NCBI GenBank assembly: GCA_965153355.1
Contig: OZ231127.1
Location: 5,704,001 to 5,768,000, forward strand
Direction: 5' to 3'
Length of the DNA stretch: 64,000 nt
From: Flaccisagitta enflata
Lineage: Eukaryota; Chaetognatha; Sagittoidea; Aphragmophora
Shown: piece after piece, positions 12,400 through 22,336 of the stretch
How the letters are laid out: every line of letters starts with the position of its first letter
Position numbering within the stretch: position 1 is the stretch's first letter
Program-made: the position numbers and the translations under genes
Notes under the pieces: model-generated
Told to the model about the DNA's origin: nothing
The model's input: only the letters and a program-made list of their open reading frames with translations
Database searches by the model: none

Positions 12400-12855
12400 C
12401 GTTTTGGACTGCTCAGAAAGAACCAGTGCTACCACTTTTTGTGCAAGGCAGTGACCGTTAACTCGGGTTCCCGGACTTGGGACCGGGCTCGGAGTTTAGC
12501 CTTCCTCCGAGGTGGGTTAAGTGCCCCCTCACACTTCCCGAAAGGAGGTGCCCAGGTGGGGATTTGTACCTGGGACCATGTAGCCATGGAGCTGAAGCGT
12601 TACTCGATGGGCCACCGAGCCATGTCTGGAGATAGCACTTTTGCTTATGCTATTTTAAGTTTGATCCAGACAGAGAGTGGGAGAGAAGGGAGGAGGATCG
12701 ATCCCCCAAGGTGACAGTGTTTTTTCCTTCTCATTTCTTGCATTCAGAGTATGGCTCTTTGCCTGATTTTCCTCTGAAGCTCACCCTGGGCCTGGAACCA
12801 TGTCTTTGCATGGGCGTCACCACTAAGCCCTTACCCTCCAGCCAAGGGGTGGGAC
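12400..12855 (-). repeat. Repeat A, right copy, with two tRNA-like modules
   Basis: Matches the left copy (1700-2060) in motif order. On the minus strand about 12549-12622 has an A-box-like TGGCTCGGTGG and a B-box-like GGTACAAATCC at tRNA spacing, and about 12785-12845 has GGCTTAGTGGTGACGCC. This supports a tRNA-derived SINE or SINE array. It is not a functional tRNA: no acceptor stem is complete. Confidence 0.55.
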
Positions 12856-12859
12856 ATTC

Positions 12860-13055
12860 GCCTACAGGCCTCACTGCTCCTGCCCAAATGATCTGGTGTC
12901 CTCAATCCTGGCCCCTGCCCACCCGCACGCGGCTGAGGTAGCCTTGTATCCGGCCTTGTTTGGCCTTGCTGCTCTGCACAAAGCCACTGACCTCAATTAT
13001 GGCCCCTGCCCACCTGCACGCGACTGGGGTAGCCGTGTATCCGGCCTTGTTAGAT
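12860..13055 (+). repeat. Family 1 tails, two in tandem
   Basis: Two successive copies of the family 1 right end. Each has CCTGCCCAC..GCACGCG-CTG, then GTAGCC-TGTATCCGGCCTTGTT. Only the first contains the CTCACTGCTCCTGCCCAAATG lead-in, and neither has a head hairpin. They lie directly after repeat A. Confidence 0.8.
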
Positions 13056-13360
13056 ATCGCTGGTGGTACAGACTACACGAGTTCCGAGGCAACACCTTTT
13101 AAAGTTTTAACAATCCTGGCAGAGTGAGTGCTGTCTTTTGACTACATTCTTATGGCATTGCAATTAGGGTTAATGGAGAGCAATGCATTTTGCAGTACAA
13201 TCCTCTCATAATTTCGTACTTTTTTGTTCATTATTATTTTTCTAAACCTTTCTTTCCCTGCTGCACAGTCGGCTGCACAGCAAAGAATCCCGCCTTTTTA
13301 TCCAGATTTTGAAAGAAATTGAAATATAGAGCTACTGAATGAAAAACAATGTTAACTAGT

Positions 13361-13508
13361 CGTCCAAGGATCGCACATGGTCAGCGGTACCGGATGCCCT
13401 GCTGGTAGTGATCCAGTGAAGAGGTGGTGAGGCGGGGCAGCGGCTAAGAGGCGATGTCCTGTTAGAACACAGGTGGGAATTTCGAGACGTCTATCTGTCC
13501 TGAGGGGG
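13361..13508 (+). repeat. Family 2 element, left end only
   Basis: Begins GGATCGCACATGGTCAGCGG, then GATGCCCTGCT, then GGGCAGCGGCT.GGCGATGTCCTGT, then GGGAATTTCGAGACGTC. It ends 29 bases from the ORF at 13537. The right inverted repeat is absent. Confidence 0.75.
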
Positions 13509-13536
13509 CATACAGTGTGCTTCGTTCAGTGCGTAT

Positions 13537-14148
13537 TCAGCAGTACTGGCCAGGCCATGTCAACTCGGCAGAGTGGTCCCAATGACCACCGGTATCCTCT
13601 ATATCACCGGGGTCATCGTCATCGTCATCCTCTGATGAGCTAGATTTGCTTTTTACATCTATGTTTAAATCGGCCATTAATTCGTCGGCCCTTTCAAACA
13701 ACACTCGCATTTCATCAATTGATCCCCCTGTAGAGAATACTCTGAACGCGTTATTTGTGCTTCTTATTAGCTGTTGGAGCACTTCCTTTGTTGCTGTCAA
13801 TCGACCTATCTTTTGCTTTGCTGCTTCCATCTCTTCATTTTGATACTTCACTGTAGCTCTCAGCTGCTCAATTTCATCGTCATGTAACTGTTTGCCCTTT
13901 GCGGCCTTAATCATTTCCACTAAGTGGTTACGTTGGGCAAGAAGCCATCTTGTGAATTCTTCTACTCCTTTTTTCTGTTTTGACTTACAGCCCTTGACTG
14001 ACCTGTTTCTGTGTTCACTTGCTGGATACCAACATTTACCGCATACTTGTTCAGCGGCGACTCCAGGCTTCAATTCAGTCAATTTTTGAGATAATTCAGC
14101 CACCTCGGCCATTAAATCATCAGTAGACACGGTGATAGTTGACATCAT
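13537..14148 (-). CDS. Coiled-coil protein with a Cys/His cluster, unrecognised
   Basis: A 203-codon ATG-started ORF, clearly longer than chance ORFs nearby and with coding-like composition. Residues 36-54 carry C-x2-C-x6-H-x7-C (CGKC at 36-39, His46, Cys54), a possible zinc-binding knuckle but not the retroviral C-x2-C-x4-H-x4-C spacing. Residues about 65-125 are charged and heptad-like, predicting a coiled coil. Residues 166-187 are Ser then Asp-rich (KSKSSSSEDDDDDD), and the end is Trp-containing. A second ATG follows immediately. It could be a small nuclear or DNA-binding host protein, or the gag-like ORF of a transposon, because it is tightly flanked by a family 2 half-element and a TTG-rich tract. 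No promoter or polyadenylation signal was identified. Confidence 0.6.
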   Translation of the reverse strand: MMSTITVSTDDLMAEVAELSQKLTELKPGVAAEQVCGKCWYPASEHRNRSVKGCKSKQKKGVEEFTRWLLAQRNHLVEMIKAAKGKQLHDDEIEQLRATVKYQNEEMEAAKQKIGRLTATKEVLQQLIRSTNNAFRVFSTGGSIDEMRVLFERADELMADLNIDVKSKSSSSEDDDDDDPGDIEDTGGHWDHSAELTWPGQYC

Positions 14149-14212
14149 TCTTATTTTGTAATAACAATCAGAGGATCCAATTCAGCATCAGAGCGGCAAA
14201 TGGTTTTTATCG

Positions 14213-14460
14213 ATGATTATTTGTTGTTGTTATTGTTGTTGTTGTTGTTGTCTGTTATTGTTTGTTATTTATTTGTTGTTTGTTGTTGTTTGTTGTTGTT
14301 GTTATGTTGTTTCTTTTATTTCGTTTTGCTTGTTTTGTTGTTTTTGTTTTGTTTGTTGTTTTTTTTGTTGTTGTTGTTGTGTTTTACTGTTTGTTCTGTT
14401 CTCCGCTCAAATGGCGTTTGTTTTTTGTTTTTGTTTTTGTTTTTGTTTTTCCATAACGTT
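14213..14460 (+). repeat. (TTG)n-rich tract
   Basis: Long TTG/TTGTT and TTTTTG runs, about 250 bases, just upstream of the minus-strand ORF at 13537-14148. The overlapping Cys/Phe/Leu-rich plus-strand frames are simple-sequence translations. Confidence 0.9.
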
Positions 14461-14583
14461 GTTCTTTTTTCAACGTCGGAGATTGGTAGTCGTGTTCTCG
14501 CCGATAAAGGCTAGGAGACGTCGGTGGGAATTCCTAAGCGCGGTCCACCAGGTATGGAATGGTCCGCTTGGACCAATCCAATA

Positions 14584-14752
14584 CTGAAATAAAAGGTTCA
14601 ATTCTTCAGATTCTTGACTTTATTCTCGGATCTCAATAATAAAGGCTACAGTAAATATGGGCGAAATGCGATAGAATGAGGTCTCACTGTACTGACGCTT
14701 ACCTGAAATAAAAGGTTCAATTCTTCAGATTCTTGACTTTATTCTCGGATCT
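14584..14752 (+). repeat. Pair of identical 50-bp direct repeats
   Basis: Bases 14584-14633 and 14703-14752 are identical over 50 bp (starting CTGAAATAAAAGG, ending CTCGGATCT), 119 bp apart. The exact identity in otherwise unique DNA suggests a recent local duplication. Confidence 0.9.
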
Positions 14753-14759
14753 GAAGAAT

Positions 14760-16010
14760 TGGGCTGGGCTTGGTATTTATAATGCCAGCAGATCTTGATT
14801 GTGGTTGCATAGAATGATTGTGGGTATGAAACTAAAATAGCGGACCCGTAGAGAAATGACAAATGAATACGTAAGAAATATCTGAGGTTAGAGGGGTGGA
14901 TAAGGGCTGAATAAGGCGGGTGCCTAACCCAGCTGTTTAGAACATTTTTCAGAAATCAATTATCATGTCTGGGGGCTGAGAAACGTCGATTTGTAATCGG
15001 CGTGTTGGGGTGAAAAACCCTGTAGTTGAGGATTGGCAAAACATCAAATAAAATTCGCTTTTGAAGCGGCAACAATTCTTCCATATATTCTTCCCCAAAG
15101 AAGCTTTCTTTTTTTGCAAGCTATTTCTAAAGAAAAAAATCTATAGCCCCGGGGAAGGTTTCAAATGGCAGACAATATATCATAGATATCAATTCTGTCA
15201 AAAATTTTTTAGAAAATTTGGATATTTCAAGAGGTTACAATTGATTTGAAAAAAAATTCTGCTGTCATGCAGACTTCAAATTCTAGAAAATTGATCAAAA
15301 TCTAAAAGAAATGATTTTTTTTCAATTGGACACCAGTCTCCGGGTTCCATCTCGATGTATTTTGGAAATGGCGAGTTATATTACTTAACTAACAAAACCT
15401 TATGGAAATAATGATTTTCTATATAAAAGCATTTTCAATGATTTGCTAAGTCTCACCTTTCATGACTCAAAAATTGAAGTTTTTACTTAACAAAACAGCG
15501 AATAAAATCAAAAGCCGCTCAACTATATACACCCCTGACTTTTTGCCAAGTAGTTTAGGATTTATAAAGGTTTAACATAACTCAATTCGATTTAAAGATG
15601 GTGTAGAGCTAGGGATAGGTCTGATGGAGCTAGGGATAGGTCTAAGAATTAATAACGCCTGGCGCACCGTCTTGGCCCATGTATCCGGCCTTGTTTTTTT
15701 TGTGTCATCGATATTTTTGATGATCAAAAGTAGGGATGATTCAATCTTCCACTGGATCGTTCATGGTTTCCGCTGACCACTGCCCAATGCATGGCCTTCC
15801 ATTATATTCAAATGTTTCAATGATTTAATGATTTGATGGCTGTTGCCGCCTACCGCCGCCTGATTGTTTTGGGAATTGGTCAATTTTGATAAAACATTAC
15901 CAATCGGTTTTGTTTTCTTTCTTGGTTATTTCAAGTATCGATATTTCATTGGATATTTCAAGAAGAAGAAGAAGAAGAAGAAAAAGAAAAAGAAGAGGAA
16001 ATAGTCGCAA
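14760..16010. other. AT-rich stretch without genes
   Basis: No coding signal. It contains a family 1 tail remnant at about 15655-15700 (CCCATGTATCCGGCCTTGTT), the phrase AATCAAAAGCCGCTCA at about 15505-15520 that recurs near 35670, and a (GAA)n run at 15963-15994. Confidence 0.6.
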
Positions 16011-16013
16011 AAG

Positions 16014-17000
16014 TGTAAGATGGTCAGTGGTACCCGTGCCCTGACCAAGTAGGTTGTGATTAAGGTTGAGGGAGGGAGCAGGGCAGCGGCCCCAAATGGG
16101 TCAATGACCTATGTTTTTACACATACAGTAGAAACCCGATATAACGGTCTTGAAGGGACTGGGTGATTTTGGTTGTTAAATCCGAATGTTGTTAAATCGA
16201 ACTACTAATTTTTGTCATTATTTTTTACAAAAAAGATTGCAACAAAGTTAGATATGAAACATAAGTGCTCAATGAATTGAAATGGTTAGCTTTTGAGCAT
16301 CTGATAAACTGAGTGACAGATTGACAGACATAGCTTCCAATAAGCCTATTTGACACATCAGAAATATTTTCATAAAATGCTAATACTATTTAGCTAGTTA
16401 ATGAATACCACAATAATTAAAGAAAAATTGATCTTGATTCAAATCTCTCTACACATATATTTGTTTTGTCGTACTTCATATTTATTTTGTCTTTTTTATT
16501 CCATACTTTTGTAAGCCTTTTTGATCTTATTTTGATTCTTCTGTATCTATGATATTCAGTTTTAGCAAAAAATGAATAGACGAAAGAAAAAAATTACCAT
16601 GAATTTGATCAAATCTTGTATCAATGCCTTTAAATTAGGGATAATTTTTCAATGGGACCAAAAAACAGTGCTTTTAAATCAGGTTTGGCTGTTAAACCAG
16701 GTGTTGTTAAATCAGGAAAAATTAACATTGTAAAAGCTTATAAAAATTTGGGACCAAGGTAACCTGGCTGCTAAATCCGAAATGCTGGTAAATCAGGTGC
16801 CGATAAGGCAGTAGTCCACCGTATGAAAAATTTTCTCCTTCTTCTAGCAATTTGGATTTTTGCCTTTGGGCTGGGATTTAGGCCTTCAGGTTAGGATTTG
16901 GACCTTAAGGCAGAAATTGAGGCCTAGAGGCTGGGATTTGGGCCTTGAAGCTGGGATTTGGCCCTCGAGGATAGGAATAGATAGAAGCTAGATCTGGTTT
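16014..17000. mobile_element. Family 2 element split by a nested MITE
   Basis: The left part (GTCAGTGGTACCCGTGCCC, then GGGCAGCGGCCCCAAATGGG, then GACCTATGTTTTTACACA) matches, inverted, the right end of the copy at 45265-45964. After the nested element at 16126-16821 the family 2 interior resumes as degenerate units of GAGGCTGGGATTTGGGCC type (16855-16970). Confidence 0.7.
16126..16821. mobile_element. Pogo/Tc1-superfamily MITE
   Basis: A 696-bp element bounded by TA dinucleotides (16124-16125 and 16822-16823). The left end reads CAGTAGAAACCCGATATAACG and the right end, reversed, CGGTGGACTACTGCCTTATC. Both interiors contain GTTAAATC / TAAATCCGAA motifs. The CAGTRGA-type ends with a TA duplication are typical of pogo/Tigger-like elements. 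No transposase ORF remains. Confidence 0.75.
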
Positions 17001-17081
17001 TATTTCCCTTCTTCCTCTTAGTCTTTCTTCTGTTTTCTTCTTTTCTTTTCTTTTTTCATTTTCTTTTGCCTCCCCTTTTTT

Positions 17082-17692
17082 GGGCAGCGGCCCCAAAGGG
17101 CCGATGTCCTGTAGGACACAGGGGTGAACCGTTACGTCCGTCTGACATTACGTCCCCCCCCCCTCCGAAGCTTCTCAAGCCTCTCAGGCCTCAAATCCAG
17201 CCTCTCAGGCCTCAAATCTGGCCTCTCAAGCCTCATATCAAGCCTCTCAGGCATCAAATTTAGCCTCTCAGGCCTCAGATCCAGCCTCTCAGGCATCAAA
17301 TCTAGCCTCTCAGGCCTCAAATCCAGCCTCTCAGGCCTCAAATCCAGCCTCTCAGGCCTAAAATCTAGCCTCTTGGGCCTCAAATCCAGCCTCTTGGGCC
17401 TCAAATCCAGCCTCTTGGGCCCTAAATCCAACCTCTCAGACCTCAAATTCTCATTTAATAACAAATTGACAGAAACTTAAAAAAAACACAAAATTCCCAA
17501 TGAATATCACAGAAAATTAACCCCAAATATGCCATTTCAGGGCCATTATGGAACTTCCTCCCTATGTCCTACAGGACATCGGCCCTCTGGGACCGCTGCC
17601 CTCTTTCTCCTCCCTTCTTCAGCTAATCACTCCCAAGCAGGGCGCCAGACCAAACACGCTGACCATGTGCGATCCTTGGATGACTTATTAAT
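17082..17692. mobile_element. Family 2 element, nearly complete
   Basis: The left end GGGCAGCGGCCCC..GGGCCGATGTCCTGTAGGAC is mirrored at 17566-17601 (GTCCTACAGGACATCGGCCC). The outer motif GCTGACCATGTGCGATCCTTGG at 17660-17682 is the inverse of the outer left end seen in other copies. Inside, 17160-17455 is a 21-bp tandem array (GGCCTCAAATCCAGCCTCTCA type, about 14 units). A 118-codon ORF with heptad LSGLKSS repeats is simply this array read in frame, because 21 is a multiple of 3. Confidence 0.8.
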
Positions 17693-17776
17693 CCTTCTAA
17701 TTTTTCTGTTGCTCCTTGCTACCCACCTCCTCTGCCTTCGGCTTCCTCTCACTCACCCCCTTCCATTGTGAGTATT

Positions 17777-17898
<122 letters not shown>

Positions 17899-18169
17899 TT
17901 TCTTTTCCTTCTATTTCCTCCTTCTTTTTATTTTTCTTCTTCTTCTTTTCCTCCTTCTTTTTCTCCTTCCTCTTCTGCTGTCAAAACCTTCCGACACATC
18001 CCCTTCTCTTCGCTACTCCATTTTTAAGAGGGCTGCAAGAATGTAGCACCAATTCAAATTTACTCTCACACATGTTTTTTGTTTTAATGTGTGGTTATTG
18101 GTTAGTTGATTTTGGTGAAGCCTCAATCCTTTGGATTTAGGAGAGGTCAAACGCGGGGAGATGGAGAAG

Positions 18170-18590
18170 AAAAATATTGATGTTGACACTTACAAAAATG
18201 GGCGTGTTGACACTCACAAAAATAGGCGATGTTGACACTTACAAAATAGATTATTATTTGACAGCACAAAAATGGGTGTGTTGACAACTTGCAAAATGGG
18301 TGTGTTGACACTAACAAAAATGGGCGTGTTGACACTAATAAAAATGGGCGTGTTGACACTAACAAAAATGGGCATGTTGACACAATTCTCAAGAGAATTT
18401 AAGATGACCACAGAGAGGCACTAATAAAAATGGGCGTGTTGACACTAATAAAAATGGGCGTGTTGACACTTACAAAAATGGGCATGTTGACACAATTCTC
18501 AAGAGAATTTAAGATGACCACAGAGAGGCGTGTTGAGACAACCAAAAGTAGAGGTGTTGACACTGCAAAAAAATGGTGTGTTGTCACAGC
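18170..18590 (+). repeat. 24-bp minisatellite with a higher-order unit
   Basis: Degenerate units of the type AAAAATGGGCGTGTTGACAC plus four bases, about 12 copies. A composite block ending CACAATTCTCAAGAGAATTT + AAGATGACCACAGAGAGG occurs twice (ending about 18417 and 18528), so a second-order duplication of roughly 112-120 bp is present. Confidence 0.9.
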
Positions 18591-18716
18591 TACATTTGGC
18601 GTGTATGATATGATGGCGTGTTTCTCTTGTCAATCAAATCAAATAATAAATCTAGCAATAACTGCATGTAAATGTGGCTTCCATCGAGGACCGTTTAATA
18701 AGTCCAATTAACAGAC

Positions 18717-18836
18717 GTTACGTAACTGTTGGTATGCTATGCGTTTGATAGCATGCTACACTATGAAACCTCAAAGTGTGTCACTAAGGCGTTTTTAGGT
18801 CGCTACGTAACGCAGGCATACCAACAGTTACAACAC
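18717..18836. repeat. Short inverted repeat pair
   Basis: GTTACGTAACTGTTGGTATGC at 18717-18737 is inverted at 18817-18836 (GCATACCAACAGTTACAACA), with a second partly matching ACGTAACG arm between them. It may be the ends of a small MITE; no target-site duplication was found. Confidence 0.5.
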
Positions 18837-19074
18837 ACTGAACAACACAAGTGTTGTAACGCTATATTGGCACGCGGCGAAATACCTGCCCTTCCGGGTC
18901 GTTATCATTTTGTTTCAATCCCCCCCCCCAAAAAAAAGAAGTTTTCCCTATACCACCGCATCAGTCGTAGCTGGACAATCACTGTGAAAGTAAAACAAAA
19001 GTCATCGTCACGAATTGCTCCGTAATTATATACCCTTTTAATTGCTACGGCCCGTCTGTAATTATGCTGGCAGG

Positions 19075-19170
19075 GAGTAATGGCTCGAAATTTTATAATA
19101 TTTGGGACCGACATACCGACCTACCGACCAACATGGCATGGTGTAGATTCGCGTGTCCGCGGCTAAAAAT
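19075..19170 (-). repeat. Family 1 head, degenerate
   Basis: GACCGACATACCGACCTACCGACC tract followed by GGTGTAGATTCGCGTGTCCGCGGCTAAAAA, a minus-strand head with one altered stem base. No tail. Confidence 0.7.
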
Positions 19171-19576
19171 GCAGTAAAAAACAGTCTGCAACATGTTTTC
19201 AAAGCGAAATCTATCCTTAATACTATACTGCACTCAGACTAAACAGTTGGTATTTAAAAAAAGATCGTTTATTCAATTCCTTAATACTTCCTAAGACCGA
19301 AAATTTTGGACATCATGGATATCATATGACCTTGCTGCTACTGCCCAATAGTGTGCCATACAAAAGATTAGCTATACGCAATGTCAAATCTTCAAGATAT
19401 GAGCATTACACTGACCCAATCTTAAAATATTGGCTTAACTGTCACCCAGGTTAAACGCTCTACGTAATTTCTGAACAAGAAACTATACAACCAATTAACT
19501 AATTAACTAACGCATTAACATACATTCTGAAACTGACTGCTCTCACTGCAATTGCTTAACCTCTAGCTAACTTTTA

Positions 19577-19830
19577 AGTTGCGGACACGCAACTCTCTAA
19601 GAGGTTTTACTTTGTCCATCCATCCGTCTGTCCATCCATCCACCTGTCTGTCCATCCATCCCTCCATCCATTCGTCCGTCAGTAACGCACAAGTCGAAAA
19701 GTGAAAATATGAGCATTTTAGATGTTTTTTTGAGTGTGTGTGTTAGTGGGGTGGAGCATGGGGTGTGGGTAGGGTTTGGATGTCCCTGCCCACCCGTCCA
19801 CAACAATATTGCGACCCCGCGTCACTTCCT
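19577..19830 (+). repeat. Family 1 copy, subfamily with AGTTGC stem
   Basis: Head hairpin AGTTGCGGACACGCAACT at 19577-19594, then a (GTCCATCC)n tract, AAGTCGAAAAGTGAAAA, and a tail-like CCCTGCCCACCCGTCCACAAC. A very similar interior (GTGTG..GGGGT..GTTTGG) recurs at 39150-39310. The stem differs from AGTCGC/GCGACT copies at both paired positions. Confidence 0.7.
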
Positions 19831-19924
19831 CTTTCAACAGCATTCTTTCTGTAGGATATCAAAAACCCATGAAGAAACAGAGCATTTTGTACAGGTCTTT
19901 GATCAAGATCGAACTCTTTCCACA

Positions 19925-20055
19925 TCAGTATGACATCGATATGACATCAATATGAGAATCAATCTGACATCAATATGTTATCAATATGACATCAATATGA
20001 CATTTGACATATGTCATTAATTTATGACATCAATATGACAATCAATATGACATAA
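19925..20055 (+). repeat. 12-bp minisatellite (ATCAATATGACA)
   Basis: About ten imperfect copies of ATCAATATGACA ending 30 bp downstream of the stop codon of the zinc-finger gene, so in its presumed 3' untranslated or flanking DNA. Confidence 0.85.
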
Positions 20056-20085
20056 AAAAAAAAACACCAAACCTACAATGAACAT

Positions 20086-22296
20086 TTAACATAACTTAGC
20101 GTGAGTTGTCTGGACTTGATCAGAATCTGAGACTTTACAAATAAGAGCTTTTGGTCTATCTTTGGTCTTTTCACCAGTATGAGAGCATTCGTGAGATGTC
20201 ATCTGCTCCATTGTTGAGAACGCGGAAGGACAGAAATAACATTGTAGTGGCTTAACATCATCATCAGCAACGATACGGTACTCATCATTAACATCATTGA
20301 TGATATGGCACTCTTCAGAAACACAATTTTCTTGCTTACAATGAAGTGGCCTAGTCTCATCATTAATGATAGGGTACTCATCAGAAACACTATCTTCTTG
20401 TTTACATGTGGGCTTGTTGAGAGGTTGTTTGGAAGGGGCAAAGTAGGTATGATCATCATTTGGTTTTTTATCCTTTGTGGGTTGTGTGTGATCCTTTGTG
20501 GGTTCTTTCCTGGCATGAATCAGTTGGTGTCTTTCCAAAGCGCCAATGTCATCAAAGGCACACATGCAAAGAAGGCACACAAATGTTTGAGTTTTTAAGG
20601 GTTCTTTCATTTCTTCATTTCCAGTCTCTTCAGTATCATCGCAATTTTCAGAATCTTCAGCATCTTCTGTTCCTTCAGTAAGTTCAAAATCCTCAGCATC
20701 TTGCACATCTCCATCTTCAGCAGCATCTTCAAAATCCTCAGCATCTTCAATTTCTTCAGCACCTTCAATATCTTCATCAACTTGGGTATGAGTTTTCACA
20801 TGATCTTCCAAATAACTCTCATGAGAAAACGCAGATGGACAATGTGGGCATCTGAATGGTTTCTGCGTCAGGTGAATAACTTTGTGTCTCGTCAAACTGC
20901 TTTCCAGATGGTAAGCACGAGGGCATCGATCGCATGTAAATGGCTTGTCTTTTACGTGAGTCCTGGCGTGATTTTTCAAATTACTTTGCGTACCAAATTT
21001 AGCCCGGCAAATGGCGCATTGAAATGGCTTTTCTTCTTCGGTGTGCCGCGTCCTCAAGTGAGCTAGCAAGTGATTGCTTCTCATGAAAACCGACTGACAG
21101 AGGTGGCACTTGAACGAGTTTTCTGCGGTATGAGCTGTAGTCATATGATTTTCCAATTTCTCCTCCTGAGTTGTTACAAACGGGCAAAGGTGAATATGGC
21201 ATTGGAACACCTCTACCCGAGTATGTGTTAACATGTGCTCTTTCAGCTTGTACGTTTGATCAAACTCTGACAGACATTGGTAGCATCTGAATGTAGCTTC
21301 TTTTCTTCTGTGGGTCTTATTAAATGTTAGTACCCTCGTGCAAGTGTTGTTATCATTGGGTCTCTCATTGGGAATGTCTGTGTAATGCGTTTCTTTTCTG
21401 TGGATCTTATTAAATGTTTGTTCCTCCGCTGTGGGAGTATTATCATCGCATCTCTCATTCGGAGTCTCTATGTGATGCGGTTCCTTTCTGTGGGTCTTAT
21501 TTAATGTTTGTTCCTCCGCTGTGAGAGCCTTAATAATGCGTTTCTCATCGTGAGTGTCTTCATCGTGAGTGTCTTCCGTGTGAAGCGCCAACTTGTGTCG
21601 TTTTAGACTTCTTCCTTGAGCAAATTCTTTATCACAGATATTGCACTTATATGGCTTCTCTCCCTTGTGGCTCCTCAAGTGTCTTTTCAAGTTGCCTTGA
21701 TGACCAAACGCGGCTGGACAAAGGTTGCATTGGAAAGGTTTTTCTCCTGTATGAGTCCTGACGTGAATATCCAGATTCTGCTTGGCGTCAAATGCGTGTG
21801 GACAAAGAGGACATTGAAAGGGTTTCGTTCTGACACAATGTAAATTACGTACGTGAACTTTTAGATTGCTGTCATGATTAAACGCGGAAGAACAAAGATG
21901 GCATCTAAAAGGTCTTTCTCCGTGACTTTTGATGTGAATATTCAAATCACCTTTGTGAATGAACGACAAATCGCAAAAGGGGCAATCATGGCATGTTGAA
22001 TGTTCAGAGTGGAGAATCGCTTCTCCCCAATGCGTCTTTATATGGTCTTGGAGTAGATTCTTTAATGCGAAAGTTGATGAGCATAGATGGCATTGGAAAG
22101 CGTTTTGTTTCGTATGACTACTTAGAATGTGATCTTTCAATTCGCTCATTTGAGAGTATTTAAATGAGCAAAGAGGGCACGTGAGTGATGTTTCTTCGGT
22201 TTTGGGCTTTTTTTCCTTGGAGCCTTTTTCAGCCGAGTTTGTATTTGGGCCTGTTTCGCGTTTCACTGTCTCTTCCGCCTCAGCGTGGGTCGCCAT
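20086..22296 (-). CDS. C2H2 zinc-finger protein, 15 fingers
   Basis: A 736-residue single-exon ORF, probably a sequence-specific DNA-binding nuclear protein. I count 15 C2H2 fingers: fingers 1-7 at residues 40-61, 69-89, 105-125, 132-153, 162-182, 190-210, 218-239; fingers 8-13 at 338-358, 366-389, 397-418, 427-447, 455-475, 483-503; finger 14 at 574-594; finger 15 at 686-706. Finger 9 has C-x4-C rather than C-x2-C. TGEKP-type linkers follow fingers 5, 6 and 15. Residues 259-330 hold three 30-residue repeats (TAEEQT.NK.HRKE), and 506-565 is a strongly acidic spacer. I chose the ATG at 22296; the frame opens upstream only through non-ATG codons. No KRAB, BTB or ZAD domain is visible. The ortholog cannot be named. 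Confidence 0.93.
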   Translation of the reverse strand: MATHAEAEETVKRETGPNTNSAEKGSKEKKPKTEETSLTCPLCSFKYSQMSELKDHILSSHTKQNAFQCHLCSSTFALKNLLQDHIKTHWGEAILHSEHSTCHDCPFCDLSFIHKGDLNIHIKSHGERPFRCHLCSSAFNHDSNLKVHVRNLHCVRTKPFQCPLCPHAFDAKQNLDIHVRTHTGEKPFQCNLCPAAFGHQGNLKRHLRSHKGEKPYKCNICDKEFAQGRSLKRHKLALHTEDTHDEDTHDEKRIIKALTAEEQTLNKTHRKEPHHIETPNERCDDNTPTAEEQTFNKIHRKETHYTDIPNERPNDNNTCTRVLTFNKTHRRKEATFRCYQCLSEFDQTYKLKEHMLTHTRVEVFQCHIHLCPFVTTQEEKLENHMTTAHTAENSFKCHLCQSVFMRSNHLLAHLRTRHTEEEKPFQCAICRAKFGTQSNLKNHARTHVKDKPFTCDRCPRAYHLESSLTRHKVIHLTQKPFRCPHCPSAFSHESYLEDHVKTHTQVDEDIEGAEEIEDAEDFEDAAEDGDVQDAEDFELTEGTEDAEDSENCDDTEETGNEEMKEPLKTQTFVCLLCMCAFDDIGALERHQLIHARKEPTKDHTQPTKDKKPNDDHTYFAPSKQPLNKPTCKQEDSVSDEYPIINDETRPLHCKQENCVSEECHIINDVNDEYRIVADDDVKPLQCYFCPSAFSTMEQMTSHECSHTGEKTKDRPKALICKVSDSDQVQTTHAKLC

Positions 22297-22336
22297 TTCT
22301 TTTCTTTTCAGCGTGGGTCGCCATTTCTTTTCTTTT
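22280..22336 (-). promoter_or_regulatory. Duplicated start region creating an overlapping upstream ORF
   Basis: A perfect 28-bp tandem duplication (22281-22308 and 22309-22336) covers the zinc-finger start codon. Because 28 is not a multiple of 3, the outer copy provides an upstream ATG (22324) in a different frame. It encodes 14 residues and stops at 22280, after the true ATG at 22296. If transcription begins upstream of 22336, this overlapping frame would be expected to reduce initiation at the main start. Confidence 0.75.
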
